Part shown: positions 1 to 8,012 of the stretch, in pieces
Layout: the number at the start of each line of letters is the position of its first letter
Numbering within the stretch: position 1 is the first letter of the stretch
Source of the DNA: JBIIJL01 sp044233795
GTDB taxonomy: Bacteria > Pseudomonadota > Gammaproteobacteria > Legionellales > Legionellaceae
Assembly (NCBI GenBank): GCA_044233795.1
Contig: JBIIJL010000016.1
Coordinates: 1-32,694, forward strand
Length of the DNA: 32,694 nt
Direction: 5' to 3'
Program-made: the position numbers and the translations under genes
The notes under the pieces: model-generated
Databases searched by the model: none
The model's input: only the letters and a program-made list of their open reading frames with translations
What the model was told of the DNA's origin: nothing

Positions 1-79
1 CACCAATATCTAAGAATTCGAGCCCAGATGCACCAACCGTGGGATTGTCTTGTAAATGTTCGATAGAAGTTGTAGTCAT
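1..79 (-). CDS. nrdB: Ribonucleotide reductase class Ia beta subunit, N-terminal fragment (cut by window edge)
   Basis: Only the first 26 codons are present; the rest lies beyond position 1. The peptide begins MTTTSIEHLQDN and continues through VGASGLEFLDIG, which resembles the N-terminus of gammaproteobacterial NrdB, the subunit that carries the diiron-tyrosyl radical. It directly follows nrdA on the same strand, the usual nrdAB order. The ATG at 79 has an AGAGAG purine stretch about 8 bases upstream. An in-frame ATG at 124 overlaps the nrdA stop as ATGA and would add 15 residues by translational coupling. I prefer 79 because of the upstream purine stretch, but cannot exclude 124. The identification rests mostly on position. 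Confidence 0.72.
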   Translation of the reverse strand, partial: MTTTSIEHLQDNPTVGASGLEFLDIG

Positions 80-120
80 ATGATGTTCTCTCTCTTTTGG
101 CGTATCGTTAGTTTGTGTGC

Positions 121-2940
121 TCATTGGCAGGCTTCGCATTCTGGATCAAGAATTGAGCATACCTGAGGTTCGTCTATTTTTACTGCATTTAGCGCACCAT
201 CGGTAATGGTGGATTTTTCAGCATTACTTGCACTTGAACTGCGCAAATAGTAGGTTGTTTTTAACCCGCGGATCCACGCTTGGCGATAGAGATCATCAAG
301 CTTTTTACCAGAAGGCTTTGCCATGTAGACATTGAGCGATTGCGCTTGGTCTATCCATTTTTGTCGACGAGATGCTGCTTCTATAAGCCACATGGGGTCT
401 ATCTCAAAAGAAGTTGCATAGCGAGCTTTGAGGTGTGCTGGGATACGACTGATGGGTGCGACACTACCGTTGAAATATTTAAGATCATTGACCATGACTT
501 CATCCCACAATTTCAGTGCTTTTAAGTCAGCAACAAGGTGAGGATTGACTACGGTAAACTCGCCTGAAAGGTTGGATTTTACATAGAGGTTTTGATAGGT
601 GGGTTCAATGGATTGTGATACGGCACAGATATTAGAAATGGTGGCTGTAGGTGCAATAGCCATAACATTAGAATTACGCATGCCTTGTGTGCGTACTTTG
701 ACTCTTAAAGTTTCCCAATCCAAATGTTGTGTGCGATCTTGCACGAGGTATTCGCCACGAGTTTGTTGTACAAAATTAATGGAATCAATGGGTAGAATAC
801 CTTTGCTCCACAATGAGCCTTCATAGGTTGAATATTGGCCGCGTTCTTTAGCTAAATCAGAAGATGCTTCAATAGCATAGTAACTTAGCAACTCCATAGA
901 GCTATCGGCAAATTCAACGGCCTCTTTGGATGCATAATCAAGTTTTAAAAGGTAAAGAGCATCTTGAAAGCCCATTAATCCAAGTCCAACAGGTCGATGC
1001 TTTAAGTTGGAGTTACGTGCCTGAGGTACAGAGTAGTAGTTAATGTCGATGACATTATCTAACATTCTCACTGCCGTGGTCACAGTACGTTTTAACTTGG
1101 CTTTGTCGAGCTTGCCATTTTTAATATGTGCTGGAAGATTTACACTGCCCAAATTACAAACGGCAATTTCATCTTTTGATGTGTTGAGCGTGATTTCCGT
1201 GCACAAATTTGAGCTGTGAATCACCCCGGCATGCTGCTGGGGAGATCGAAGATTGCAAGCATCTTTAAATGTGAGCCAGGGATGGCCTGTTTCAAAGAGC
1301 ATGGACAGCATCTTCCGCCACAATTTTGTTGCAGATAGCGTTTTAGAGTTTCTGATGAGACCTTGGCGAGCACGCTCTTCACATTCAACATAATATGTTT
1401 CAAAAGCTGTGCCATAGAGATCGTGTAATGTGGGTACTTCATCAGGGGAAAAGAGCGTCCACTCACCATCTTCATGAACGCGTTTCATGAAAAGATCAGG
1501 AATCCACAATGCGGTATTCATGTCATGGGTGCGACGTCGGTCATCACCGGTGTTTTTTCTTAGTTCTAGAAATTCTTCTACGTCACGGTGCCAGCATTCG
1601 AGGTAGGCACAAACAGCCCCTTTACGCTTGCCACCTTGATTAACTGCGACTGCAGTTGCATCGGCAACATTCAAAAAGGGCACGACACCTTGTGACTTGC
1701 CATTGGTTCCTTTGATGTGGGCACCCATGGCGCGTACCGGGGTCCAATCATTTCCCAAGCCCCCCGCATATTTAGAGAGCAATGCATTGTCTTTAATAGC
1801 ACTGTAAATGCCATCGAGGTGATCAGGGACCGTTGTCAAATAACAGCTTGAGAGTTGTGGGCGGGTTGTACCTGAGTTGAATAAAGTAGGTGTTGAGGAC
1901 ATATAATCAAAGGAAGACAGTAATTTATAGAACTCAATGGCTTTATCTTCTCGATTATCTTCTCGAATAGCAAGTCCCATCGCCACTCTCATGAAAAACG
2001 CTTGAGGTAATTCGTAACGAATACCTCTATCGTGGATGAAATAACGGTCATAGAGTGTTTGCAAGCTTAGATAAGTAAACTGCATGTCGCGCTCGGGAAG
2101 AAGGGCCTTGGCAAGTTTATCTAAATCAAACTCACCTAACTCATGACAAAGCATGCCTTGTTGTATGCCATGGGCGATGAATCCTTGGAAATAAATAGGA
2201 TACAATTTTGCCATTTCATCGAAGGTGGCTTCAGTTTGTAACTCTAATTTATTTAATGCTTCACTGCGCATACTATCAAGAAGGAGTCTTGCGCTTACAT
2301 AGGTGTAGTTGGGTTCAGTTTCAACTAATGCGCGTGCAGACATGATGAGTGCTTTATGAACATCATCTAACTTTGCTTGCGAGTAAAGGTTTCGTAATGC
2401 ATCTTTGATGACAGGCTCAGGATTAACATCAGCTAAGTCACGGCAGGCCTCGGCAACAATGGTATTGACGCGGTTTAGATCTAGGGGTTTAAGCTCACCA
2501 TTGGGCATCTTGATAAGTGTAATTTTGCTGTCGATTGCTTGTTGCTTACTCTCATCATCACGAGCTTTTCGTCGTTCTTCACGGTATAACACATATGCAC
2601 GTGCAACTTTGTACTGACTGCTGCGCATCAGGGCGAGCTCAACTTGGTCTTGAATATCTTCAATGTGGATGGTACCGCCATATGGCATGCGGCGCTTGAA
2701 GGCATCGGTGATTTGTTGGGTGATGATCGCAACTTCTTGGTGGATTCTGTTGGAGGAAGCAGCATTGCTGCCTTCAACGGCAATGAATGCCTTGGAGATA
2801 GCTATTTTGATTTTTTCTGAGTCAAATCGCACCACTTTTCCATTGCGCTTGATAGTTTTAAGTACCCCAGGCTCATTGATAGACAATTCACGGTGAGTGG
2901 TTTGGGCTACATCGTATATTGGATCAAGAATTTCTGACAT
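121..2940 (-). CDS. nrdA: Ribonucleoside-diphosphate reductase alpha subunit (class Ia), tandem ATP-cone type
   Basis: This is the large catalytic subunit that reduces ribonucleoside diphosphates to deoxyribonucleotides together with NrdB. The start at 2940 (MSEILDP) is chosen because AGGAGG lies just upstream; the frame stays open further upstream to 3015 without support. The product is 939 residues, longer than the 761 of E. coli NrdA, because the N-terminus holds two ATP-cone domains: one around KTIKRNGKVVRFD and a second around TLIKMPNGELKPLDLNRV. The barrel follows, with the first redox cysteine in SSCYL, the active-site loop SSNLCTEI (near residue 578), and a C-terminal cysteine pair in ECEACQ that would pass electrons from thioredoxin. 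Tandem cones are known in Pseudomonas-type NrdA and mediate dATP inhibition. nrdB follows directly; trxB, encoding the reductase for its electron donor, lies elsewhere in the window. Confidence 0.97.
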   Translation of the reverse strand: MSEILDPIYDVAQTTHRELSINEPGVLKTIKRNGKVVRFDSEKIKIAISKAFIAVEGSNAASSNRIHQEVAIITQQITDAFKRRMPYGGTIHIEDIQDQVELALMRSSQYKVARAYVLYREERRKARDDESKQQAIDSKITLIKMPNGELKPLDLNRVNTIVAEACRDLADVNPEPVIKDALRNLYSQAKLDDVHKALIMSARALVETEPNYTYVSARLLLDSMRSEALNKLELQTEATFDEMAKLYPIYFQGFIAHGIQQGMLCHELGEFDLDKLAKALLPERDMQFTYLSLQTLYDRYFIHDRGIRYELPQAFFMRVAMGLAIREDNREDKAIEFYKLLSSFDYMSSTPTLFNSGTTRPQLSSCYLTTVPDHLDGIYSAIKDNALLSKYAGGLGNDWTPVRAMGAHIKGTNGKSQGVVPFLNVADATAVAVNQGGKRKGAVCAYLECWHRDVEEFLELRKNTGDDRRRTHDMNTALWIPDLFMKRVHEDGEWTLFSPDEVPTLHDLYGTAFETYYVECEERARQGLIRNSKTLSATKLWRKMLSMLFETGHPWLTFKDACNLRSPQQHAGVIHSSNLCTEITLNTSKDEIAVCNLGSVNLPAHIKNGKLDKAKLKRTVTTAVRMLDNVIDINYYSVPQARNSNLKHRPVGLGLMGFQDALYLLKLDYASKEAVEFADSSMELLSYYAIEASSDLAKERGQYSTYEGSLWSKGILPIDSINFVQQTRGEYLVQDRTQHLDWETLRVKVRTQGMRNSNVMAIAPTATISNICAVSQSIEPTYQNLYVKSNLSGEFTVVNPHLVADLKALKLWDEVMVNDLKYFNGSVAPISRIPAHLKARYATSFEIDPMWLIEAASRRQKWIDQAQSLNVYMAKPSGKKLDDLYRQAWIRGLKTTYYLRSSSASNAEKSTITDGALNAVKIDEPQVCSILDPECEACQ

Positions 2941-2980
2941 GTGTTTCCTCCTGGGTGGTGAGTGTCTTTTCAAATTTTTT

Positions 2981-3009
2981 ACACTATTGCTAGTATCGTT
3001 ATTTTTCAA
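2981..3009 (-). promoter_or_regulatory. Candidate sigma70 promoter of nrdAB
   Basis: On the minus strand a -35-like TTGAAA (3009-3004) and a -10-like TAGTGT (2986-2981) are separated by exactly 17 bases. Transcription would begin near 2974 and give a leader of about 34 bases ending in the AGGAGG ribosome site of nrdA. The match is 5/6 and 4/6 to consensus. A TATATAT inside the neighbouring NrdR box could serve as an alternative -10. Confidence 0.5.
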
Positions 3010-3011
3010 AA

Positions 3012-3059
3012 ACACAATATATAGTTGTTTTATTGCATCGACATAACAAGATAATGTGT
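3012..3059 (-). promoter_or_regulatory. Tandem NrdR boxes upstream of nrdA
   Basis: Two 16-base sites match the NrdR-box consensus acaCwAtATaTwGtgt. Box 1 at 3012-3027 reads ACACAATATATAGTTG. Box 2 at 3044-3059 reads TAACAAGATAATGTGT and matches about 12 of 16 positions. The starts are 32 bases apart, about three helical turns, which is the classic spacing for NrdR. They lie immediately upstream of the candidate -35 of nrdA. NrdR is the zinc-finger/ATP-cone repressor of ribonucleotide reductase genes. The nrdR gene itself is not in this window. Confidence 0.72.
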
Positions 3060-3098
3060 TTTTATGAAAAATTCAAGAGAATAACTATGGGAGTATGC

Positions 3099-3138
3099 TG
3101 TGGATAAAATATGGGAGCTTGGGATATCTTGTGAAAAA
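3099..3138 (-). promoter_or_regulatory. Two DnaA-box matches upstream of nrdA
   Basis: On the minus strand TTATCCACA (3107-3099) is a perfect DnaA 9-mer, and TTTTTCACA (3138-3130) fits the relaxed consensus TTWTNCACA. They are 31 bases apart, in the same orientation as nrdA, and lie just upstream of the NrdR boxes. DnaA control of nrdAB through paired boxes is established in E. coli. Functional conservation here is inferred. Confidence 0.5.
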
Positions 3139-3151
3139 AGAGTATTTTCAA

Positions 3152-3931
3152 TTAGCTGCGTGTCGTGACCGTCACGGCATCACTGACACTTGAAAAACCA
3201 AGTACATTTAGCCGCAATGAAGCGAATAGGGTTGATAATTGCGTAGAGCTACCGCCATCTAAATTGAGGGCATTTTTACAAGCGAGGAAGGGCGATTGCA
3301 TCAATTTTGCTAACTCTGAAAGTGTCATGGGTGCATTTTCAGTGACGATAATGATGACATCTCCATTGCGAGAAATGCCAAGAGCCGTGCGTTCTGCGCT
3401 TCCTGGTTTTAACGAAGAAAGATGTCCCTTAACAAGTAATCGTGGACCGCTTTGAACAGCAAACTCAATGTTAGGTGATGGCGAGAATTGTTTAGCGCTT
3501 TTGATGTGAGCGATGTTGTCTTTAACATAAAAAACACCCCACCAGCTGATGTGTTTAATGGGATTTAATTGTTTATGATCGGAGATTCTGAGGCCTAAGG
3601 GCTGGTATCTAGGATCAAAAAAACCACCATTAATAGCTATCAAAGATTGCGTGAAGCGAAGAAACTCTTTTGCTGTTGCATATCGCTTGGTGAGCTGCTG
3701 GGCACATATTACGCCCATTTTGTTGGTGTGAAGATTGACGCGAAATGTGTGTACATGCCCCCAAGGATTGGCTTGCTCGGTTTTGAGATCAGTATAGAAG
3801 ATGCCTGGAGCAAGTTTTTGCCAGGAGAAGGCTTGGGTTGCTGTGGCTGTACAACTTAAAAACAGCACCAGTAAAAAGATGAAAAGTCTGTTAAAAGGAA
3901 GAGTTCCTAAAGCTTTGGCTTGCCTTGGCAT
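3152..3931 (-). CDS. Exported phosphodiester glycosidase family protein (DUF2233/NAGPA-like)
   Basis: A 259-residue protein with a basic N-terminus and a hydrophobic segment (about residues 15-35, FLLVLFLSC...ATQA) that looks like a signal peptide, so it is probably periplasmic. The mature part carries the hallmarks of the NAGPA/DUF2233 fold: NGGFFDPRYQPLG, QSGPRLL, an AERTALG strand, and the C-terminal NLDGGSSTQL motif with the catalytic-site Asp-Gly-Gly. Relatives cleave phosphodiester-linked sugars, but the bacterial substrate is mostly unknown; an envelope or exopolysaccharide substrate is a guess. The ATG at 3931 has AAGGA about 12 bases upstream. It lies between nrdA and pmbA, divergent from pmbA with under 50 bases between starts. 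Confidence 0.88.
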   Translation of the reverse strand: MPRQAKALGTLPFNRLFIFLLVLFLSCTATATQAFSWQKLAPGIFYTDLKTEQANPWGHVHTFRVNLHTNKMGVICAQQLTKRYATAKEFLRFTQSLIAINGGFFDPRYQPLGLRISDHKQLNPIKHISWWGVFYVKDNIAHIKSAKQFSPSPNIEFAVQSGPRLLVKGHLSSLKPGSAERTALGISRNGDVIIIVTENAPMTLSELAKLMQSPFLACKNALNLDGGSSTQLSTLFASLRLNVLGFSSVSDAVTVTTRS

Positions 3932-3978
3932 ACGATTGTTGTATCCTTGTGAACATTGTAAAAAAAAGTGGAACTGCC

Positions 3979-5337
3979 ATGTCGATATTAACGAAAAATA
4001 CCAAGAGTGTAGAGCTTAAGTCAACTGAAGCCTTATCAGTTGTCATGCAGGATGTCTTAGCTTGTGCCAAAAGGCATGGTGCAACCGCTGCTTCAGTTGC
4101 CGCTAATCATGATGCAGGTTTTTCTGTTGATGTCCGTATGGGTGAAGTTGAAACGGTTGCTTTTAGTGAAGACAATACAGTGAGTGTTGTTGTTTACATC
4201 GGTAACCGAAAAGGTGCAGCAAGCAGTACCGATACATCACTTGCTGCAATTGATGCCATGATTGCTCATGCTATTGGTATTGCCAAGGTTAGTGCTGCTG
4301 ACCCCTGCTTTGGGCTTGCTGATGCTGACTTGATGAGTCCGGATTTTCCAGAGCTTAATTTGTGCCACCCCTGGACTATAACTCCACATGAGGCTATTGA
4401 AATAGCTTTAGATTGTGAACAACAAGCATTAGCGATGGATAAACGTATCGCAAATTCTGATGGGGTGAACTTATCGACCTATATGTTTCATTATGGTTAT
4501 GCAAATAGTCATGGATTTCATGGGGTGGTGAATAGTAGCAGGCATAGTATCAGTTGCTCACTTATCGCCAAAGAAGGCGAAATGATGCAGCGGGACTATG
4601 ATTTTACGACGGCAAGATGTGCTGATGATTTGCTTGCTATTGATAAACTGTCCAACAGCGCTGTGGAGCGTGCAGTCAGCCGTTTGGGGGCGAGATCTAT
4701 TAAAACAGAAAAAGTGCCAGTATTATTTTCGTCACGACTATCATCAGGGCTTTTCTCATCGTTTATTGGTGCAATTAGTGGTGCAAATTTGTATCGAAAA
4801 AATTCTTTTTTATTGGATTCTATTGACCAACAAGTGTTTCCAGAATCAATTCGAATTTATGATCAACCACATTTGATAGGTGCGCTAGGTAGTGCGCCAT
4901 TTGATGGGGAAGGCGTATTAACTCGGAACAATACTTGGGTTAAGGAGGGGAAAGTTTGCCAGTATGTTTTAAATAGTTACACAGCTCGACGCATGGGTAT
5001 GAAAACTACGGCCAATAGTGGCGGGGTATTTAATTTAACAGTTGATCCCACTGCAGGTCATTTGAGCGAATTATTGCAGAACATGGGGCGTGGGTTATTA
5101 GTTACTGAGCTCATGGGCGATGGCGTGAATATTTTGACCGGGGATTATTCACGCGGCGCCAGTGGTTTTTGGGTTGAGGACGGTATGATTCAATTCCCAG
5201 TGATTGAGATCACCATTGCCGGAAATTTGAAGGACATGTTTCAGGGCATTATCGCTGTTGGCAACGACAGAAACCCCAATAGTTCAACACGTTGTGGTTC
5301 GGTATTGATTGAACAAATGATGGTGGCGGGCAGCTAA
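3979..5337 (+). CDS. pmbA: Metalloprotease-like protein PmbA (TldE)
   Basis: A 452-residue member of the TldD/PmbA family (E. coli PmbA is 450). In E. coli, TldD and TldE/PmbA act as a heterodimer that matures microcin B17 and degrades the CcdA antitoxin; only TldD carries the metal-binding HExxxH motif, and none is seen here. Recognisable family features include the C-terminal block around GRGLLVTELMGDGVN, GDYSRGASGFWVEDG and IEITIAGNLKDMF. The ATG at 3979 gives the family length. The frame is open from a TTG at 3925, but that would overlap the divergent gene's start and add 18 untypical residues. The Shine-Dalgarno is weak (GTGGA). The tldD partner is not nearby. The gene converges on infA. 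Confidence 0.95.
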   Translation: MSILTKNTKSVELKSTEALSVVMQDVLACAKRHGATAASVAANHDAGFSVDVRMGEVETVAFSEDNTVSVVVYIGNRKGAASSTDTSLAAIDAMIAHAIGIAKVSAADPCFGLADADLMSPDFPELNLCHPWTITPHEAIEIALDCEQQALAMDKRIANSDGVNLSTYMFHYGYANSHGFHGVVNSSRHSISCSLIAKEGEMMQRDYDFTTARCADDLLAIDKLSNSAVERAVSRLGARSIKTEKVPVLFSSRLSSGLFSSFIGAISGANLYRKNSFLLDSIDQQVFPESIRIYDQPHLIGALGSAPFDGEGVLTRNNTWVKEGKVCQYVLNSYTARRMGMKTTANSGGVFNLTVDPTAGHLSELLQNMGRGLLVTELMGDGVNILTGDYSRGASGFWVEDGMIQFPVIEITIAGNLKDMFQGIIAVGNDRNPNSSTRCGSVLIEQMMVAGS

Positions 5338-5365
5338 AATCGGTTTGGTTAGCACATGAAAAAAA

Positions 5366-5587
5366 CTAATTTTTGTCGCGAAAAATAATGCGTCCTTTAG
5401 TTAAATCGTAAGGTGTTAATTCAACTTTGACTTTATCACCCGTTAAAATACGGATATAATTTTTACGCATACGCCCTGAGATATGGGCAGTCACCACATG
5501 GCCGTTTTCAAGCTCCACACGAAACATTGTATTTGGAAGTGAATCAATTACCGTGCCGTTCATCTCAATATGATCTTCTTTTGCCAT
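5366..5587 (-). CDS. infA: Translation initiation factor IF-1
   Basis: A 73-residue S1/OB-fold protein that is nearly identical in pattern to E. coli IF-1 (72 residues): MAKEDHIEMNGTV at the start, LPNTMFRVELENGH in the middle, then MRKNYIRILTGDKV and the C-terminal LTKGRIIFRDKN. It binds the 30S A site and helps IF-2 and IF-3 during initiation. The start at 5587 is fixed by homology; the frame runs open to 5629 without meaning. A GAGAGA stretch upstream is a plausible ribosome site. About 270 bases separate it from moxR, and a TATAAT on the minus strand (5724-5719) could be the -10 of a promoter with a leader of about 125 bases. In many gammaproteobacteria infA is near clpA, aat or ate; none is seen here. 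Confidence 0.98.
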   Translation of the reverse strand: MAKEDHIEMNGTVIDSLPNTMFRVELENGHVVTAHISGRMRKNYIRILTGDKVKVELTPYDLTKGRIIFRDKN

Positions 5588-5857
5588 ACATCTCTCAAAA
5601 ATTAAAAAAATAACCCGTAGATAGTGCACTAAAAATGGAAAAATGGCAATCCTGCTTTGACATCCCGCTTAGGAACTTGCAATTAAAGAGTTCATCGACT
5701 CATATTTTGAAATTGATGATTATAAAATTTGACTCGCGAAGATTAAAAAATTTCAGGCCCTGATGATATTAGCAACCTGTCTCCCCAGTGTCATTGTCAA
5801 CAAATATCATCTCTTCGGTCTATACTTCAAGATAATCCTCATCGTCGGCTTTTGCTC

Positions 5858-6757
5858 ATGATAAGTCAAATCCAACAAGCTTTGAATCGGGTCTTGCTAG
5901 GTAAGGAGGAAGTGGTTCGATTGGGTCTAACTTGTCTGTTGGCAAATGGGCATTTATTGTTGGAAGACATTCCTGGGATGGGAAAGACTACCTTTAGTCA
6001 TGCGATGGCTCACTTTACAGGGATGAAATATCGCAGGATTCAATTTACCAGTGACTTGCTGCCGAGTGATTTGTTGGGCGTTTCAATTTTTGACCCAAAG
6101 CGTCAACAATTTCAATTTCATCATGGCCCGATTTTTGCAGAACTTATACTTGCTGATGAGTTAAATCGGGCGACCCCAAGAACGCAAAGTGCGCTTCTTG
6201 AGGCTATGGAAGAGCGTCAAGTTACCACTGATGAAGGTACAGAACGATTGCCAGAGCCCTTTTTTGTTATTGCTACGCAGAATCCTTCTTATCATACCGG
6301 CACCTACTTGTTACCAGAATCGCAGCTCGATCGATTTTTAATGCGTTTAAGCATTGGGTATCCTGAAGCTTATGCCGAGCGAAAACTTTTAACAGAAGAA
6401 GGCGCGTGTAATTTTCTCAAACTTCCACAAATTATAGATGCCAAAGAACTCGTCATATGGCAGAAGGAGACACAACAGGTGAAAATGGCAGAACCTGTTG
6501 TTGATTATATTCAAGCATTATTACTTAAAAGTCGTAACCAAGGATGGTTTAATCATGGGCTAAGCCCAAGGGCTGGGATGGCTATGGTTCGCGCGTCAAA
6601 AGCATACGCTAGAATCGATGAGCGTTGTTTTGTGCGGCCTGAAGATGTGCAGGCGATCTTGCCTGCGGTCGCTGATCATCGTTTGAGTTTTAGAGAAAGC
6701 AAAAACCAATTATTGCCATCAGCGTTGTTATTAAATCACGTAGAGGTGCCGATTTGA
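5858..6757 (+). CDS. MoxR-family AAA+ ATPase
   Basis: A 299-residue AAA+ protein of the MoxR family, thought to act as a chaperone-like ATPase that helps membrane or VWA/DUF58 partners mature. Visible are Walker A (EDIPGMGKTT, near residue 35), Walker B (LILADELNRATP, near residue 98), the family signature ALLEAMEERQVT, sensor 1 (FFVIATQNP), and LDRFLMRL with the arginine finger region. The C-terminal lid contains GLSPRAGMAM. The ATG at 5858 is chosen over an in-frame TTG at 5852. There is no clear Shine-Dalgarno. It overlaps the next gene by four bases, so the two are translationally coupled. MoxR, DUF58 and a TgpA-like transglutaminase are a well-known gene set. Confidence 0.95.
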   Translation: MISQIQQALNRVLLGKEEVVRLGLTCLLANGHLLLEDIPGMGKTTFSHAMAHFTGMKYRRIQFTSDLLPSDLLGVSIFDPKRQQFQFHHGPIFAELILADELNRATPRTQSALLEAMEERQVTTDEGTERLPEPFFVIATQNPSYHTGTYLLPESQLDRFLMRLSIGYPEAYAERKLLTEEGACNFLKLPQIIDAKELVIWQKETQQVKMAEPVVDYIQALLLKSRNQGWFNHGLSPRAGMAMVRASKAYARIDERCFVRPEDVQAILPAVADHRLSFRESKNQLLPSALLLNHVEVPI

Positions 6758-7695
6758 TCAATGTGATAAAAGCAAGATTAGCAACGCATTGGTTTTATTG
6801 GGTAAGACTGCGAGCAAAGAAAAACGTGCTCAACTCCCAAAGCATTTATATTATCCCCTCGCTTTTTGGTTTTGCATATGCTTTTGTACTACTCACATTG
6901 TTTTTTTGCGCAATAAATTACCAAGTAAGTTCTGTGTTTTTTTTAACTTTTTTATTTGCCATGCTGGGTATTGTCAGTGCAGTTGACGCGCATACAAATT
7001 TGAAAGGCCTGAGAGTCATTTGTTTATCGATAAGTGATAGTTATCCTCATGGGATGGTTAATATTAAATTACGATTGAGCACCCCTAATCCACATGTTTA
7101 TGCTTTGTACGGCTCTTTTGATAGAGAAGATGAGAGGATGATTGGTAATATCAAATACAAAGGGGCAGAAATGACATTCTCTCTTCGAGCGAATGCACGG
7201 GGATACTATGATGTTCCAAGATTCAATCTGAAAAGCTATTTTCCCCTGGGTCTTTTTCGGGCATGGGGTTACATTTATTTTGATGATAAATACTATGTTT
7301 ATCCAAGCCCAATTTCCCCAGGGTTTTGGCCTAAATCCTTAGGAGATGAGGGGCATCAAGGTGCTCATGTTGATGGACATGAAGAGCTTTATGAGCTTAA
7401 GTCTGTGATAGACCCATGGGCCCATCCAGGTCGTATTGCTTGGAAGATTGCAGCTCGTGGTCAAGGATGGTTTGTAAAAAAATTGATGGGTCCAGAAGGG
7501 GAGTCTAGAGTATTTTGTCTTGAAGATTTACCAATACGTGATATTGAACTTAACTTACAGCATTTGTCTTATTGGTTACATGAATCTGAACGCAATGGTT
7601 ATTGTTATGGTTTAGAGCTTAAGGGCATACAAACGAAGCTTAGCAAAGGACAAACTCATTTAGCCCAATGTTTACGTGAATTGGCGCTTTACTGA
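6754..7695 (+). CDS. DUF58 domain-containing membrane protein
   Basis: A 313-residue protein starting with TTG at 6754, overlapping the moxR stop; AGAGGTG six bases upstream supports that start. Two adjacent membrane segments (about residues 33-77, containing FGFAYAFVLLTLFFCA and FFLTFLFAMLGIV) are followed by a beta-rich extracytoplasmic-like part. The C-terminal DUF58 block is visible around DPWAHPGRIAWKIAARGQG, with the Asp/Arg/Trp pattern of the family. DUF58 proteins accompany MoxR ATPases, and the function is not established. Position between moxR and the transglutaminase gene implies one operon and one envelope-related task. Confidence 0.9.
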   Translation: MINVIKARLATHWFYWVRLRAKKNVLNSQSIYIIPSLFGFAYAFVLLTLFFCAINYQVSSVFFLTFLFAMLGIVSAVDAHTNLKGLRVICLSISDSYPHGMVNIKLRLSTPNPHVYALYGSFDREDERMIGNIKYKGAEMTFSLRANARGYYDVPRFNLKSYFPLGLFRAWGYIYFDDKYYVYPSPISPGFWPKSLGDEGHQGAHVDGHEELYELKSVIDPWAHPGRIAWKIAARGQGWFVKKLMGPEGESRVFCLEDLPIRDIELNLQHLSYWLHESERNGYCYGLELKGIQTKLSKGQTHLAQCLRELALY

Positions 7696-7702
7696 GGTAG
7701 TG

Positions 7703-7747
7703 ATGCGTCTTTGCAATATTGTTGCTTGCAAAACAAATTGGGCATGA
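7703..7747 (+). other. Possible 14-codon leader ORF with strong ribosome site
   Basis: ATG at 7703 follows TGAGGTAGTG, a better Shine-Dalgarno than any near the transglutaminase start. It opens a frame for MRLCNIVACKTNWA and stops at 7747, one base before the ATG at 7749 of the next frame. It could be a coupling mini-ORF, or mark the true start of the transglutaminase with a further sequence error. Neither reading is proven. Confidence 0.25.
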
Positions 7748-7748
7748 C

Positions 7749-8012
7749 ATGATCAAATCACTTCAAATGACCACCTACTACCTTTATGGGGTAATGCTTG
7801 GTTGTTATTTTCCCATTTTTCTTACTAGTCCCTTGTGGTTAACGACGATCATTGTTGGGATATTTGTATATCGCTTGCTGTTAGATCATAAAGGAGCTCG
7901 GTTGCCAGGACTATTCCAGCGCATGTTTTTTGCCGTAGCCTGTTGTTCGAGCATTTTCGGGCCTTCACCGGCCCTTTTTATATTGATTTTTTGCTGCTGT
8001 TTGTTGCACTAA
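7749..8012 (+). pseudogene. 5' part of the TgpA-like transglutaminase gene, separated by a frameshift
   Basis: The open frame from ATG 7749 encodes three hydrophobic helices (YYLYGVMLGCYFPIFL; LWLTTIIVGIFVYRLLL; MFFAVACCSSIF) with the ARLPGLFQR loop between the second and third. This is the expected N-terminal membrane region of DUF3488/TgpA proteins. From about 7960 the frame turns into low-complexity CCCLLH and stops at 8012, while the -1 frame resumes the family pattern (FYIDFLLLFVALKCLEIETERD). One missing G in the GGG at 7959-7961 would restore a single gene. I therefore read it as the broken front end of the following ORF, not a separate gene. Confidence 0.72.

Noticed and set aside
3925..3978. 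TTG start 18 codons upstream for pmbA
   Set aside because: It lies within the divergent gene's start codon region, lacks a ribosome site and exceeds the family length.
4598..4876. 92-codon open frame within pmbA
   Set aside because: It lies fully inside a well-conserved gene in another frame.
5338..5372. A-run and T-run between pmbA and infA as a shared terminator
   Set aside because: The potential stem is only A-T pairs (AAAAA/TTTTT) without GC support.
5708..5836. Sigma70 promoter for moxR (TATACT at 5821 or GATAAT at 5831)
   Set aside because: No acceptable -35 at 16-18 bases from either; left unassigned.
7926..7985. Programmed -1 frameshift signal in the transglutaminase gene
   Set aside because: T-runs occur (TTT TTT at 7926), but none forms an in-frame X XXY YYZ heptamer at the place where the protein pattern changes frame; a missing base explains it more simply.
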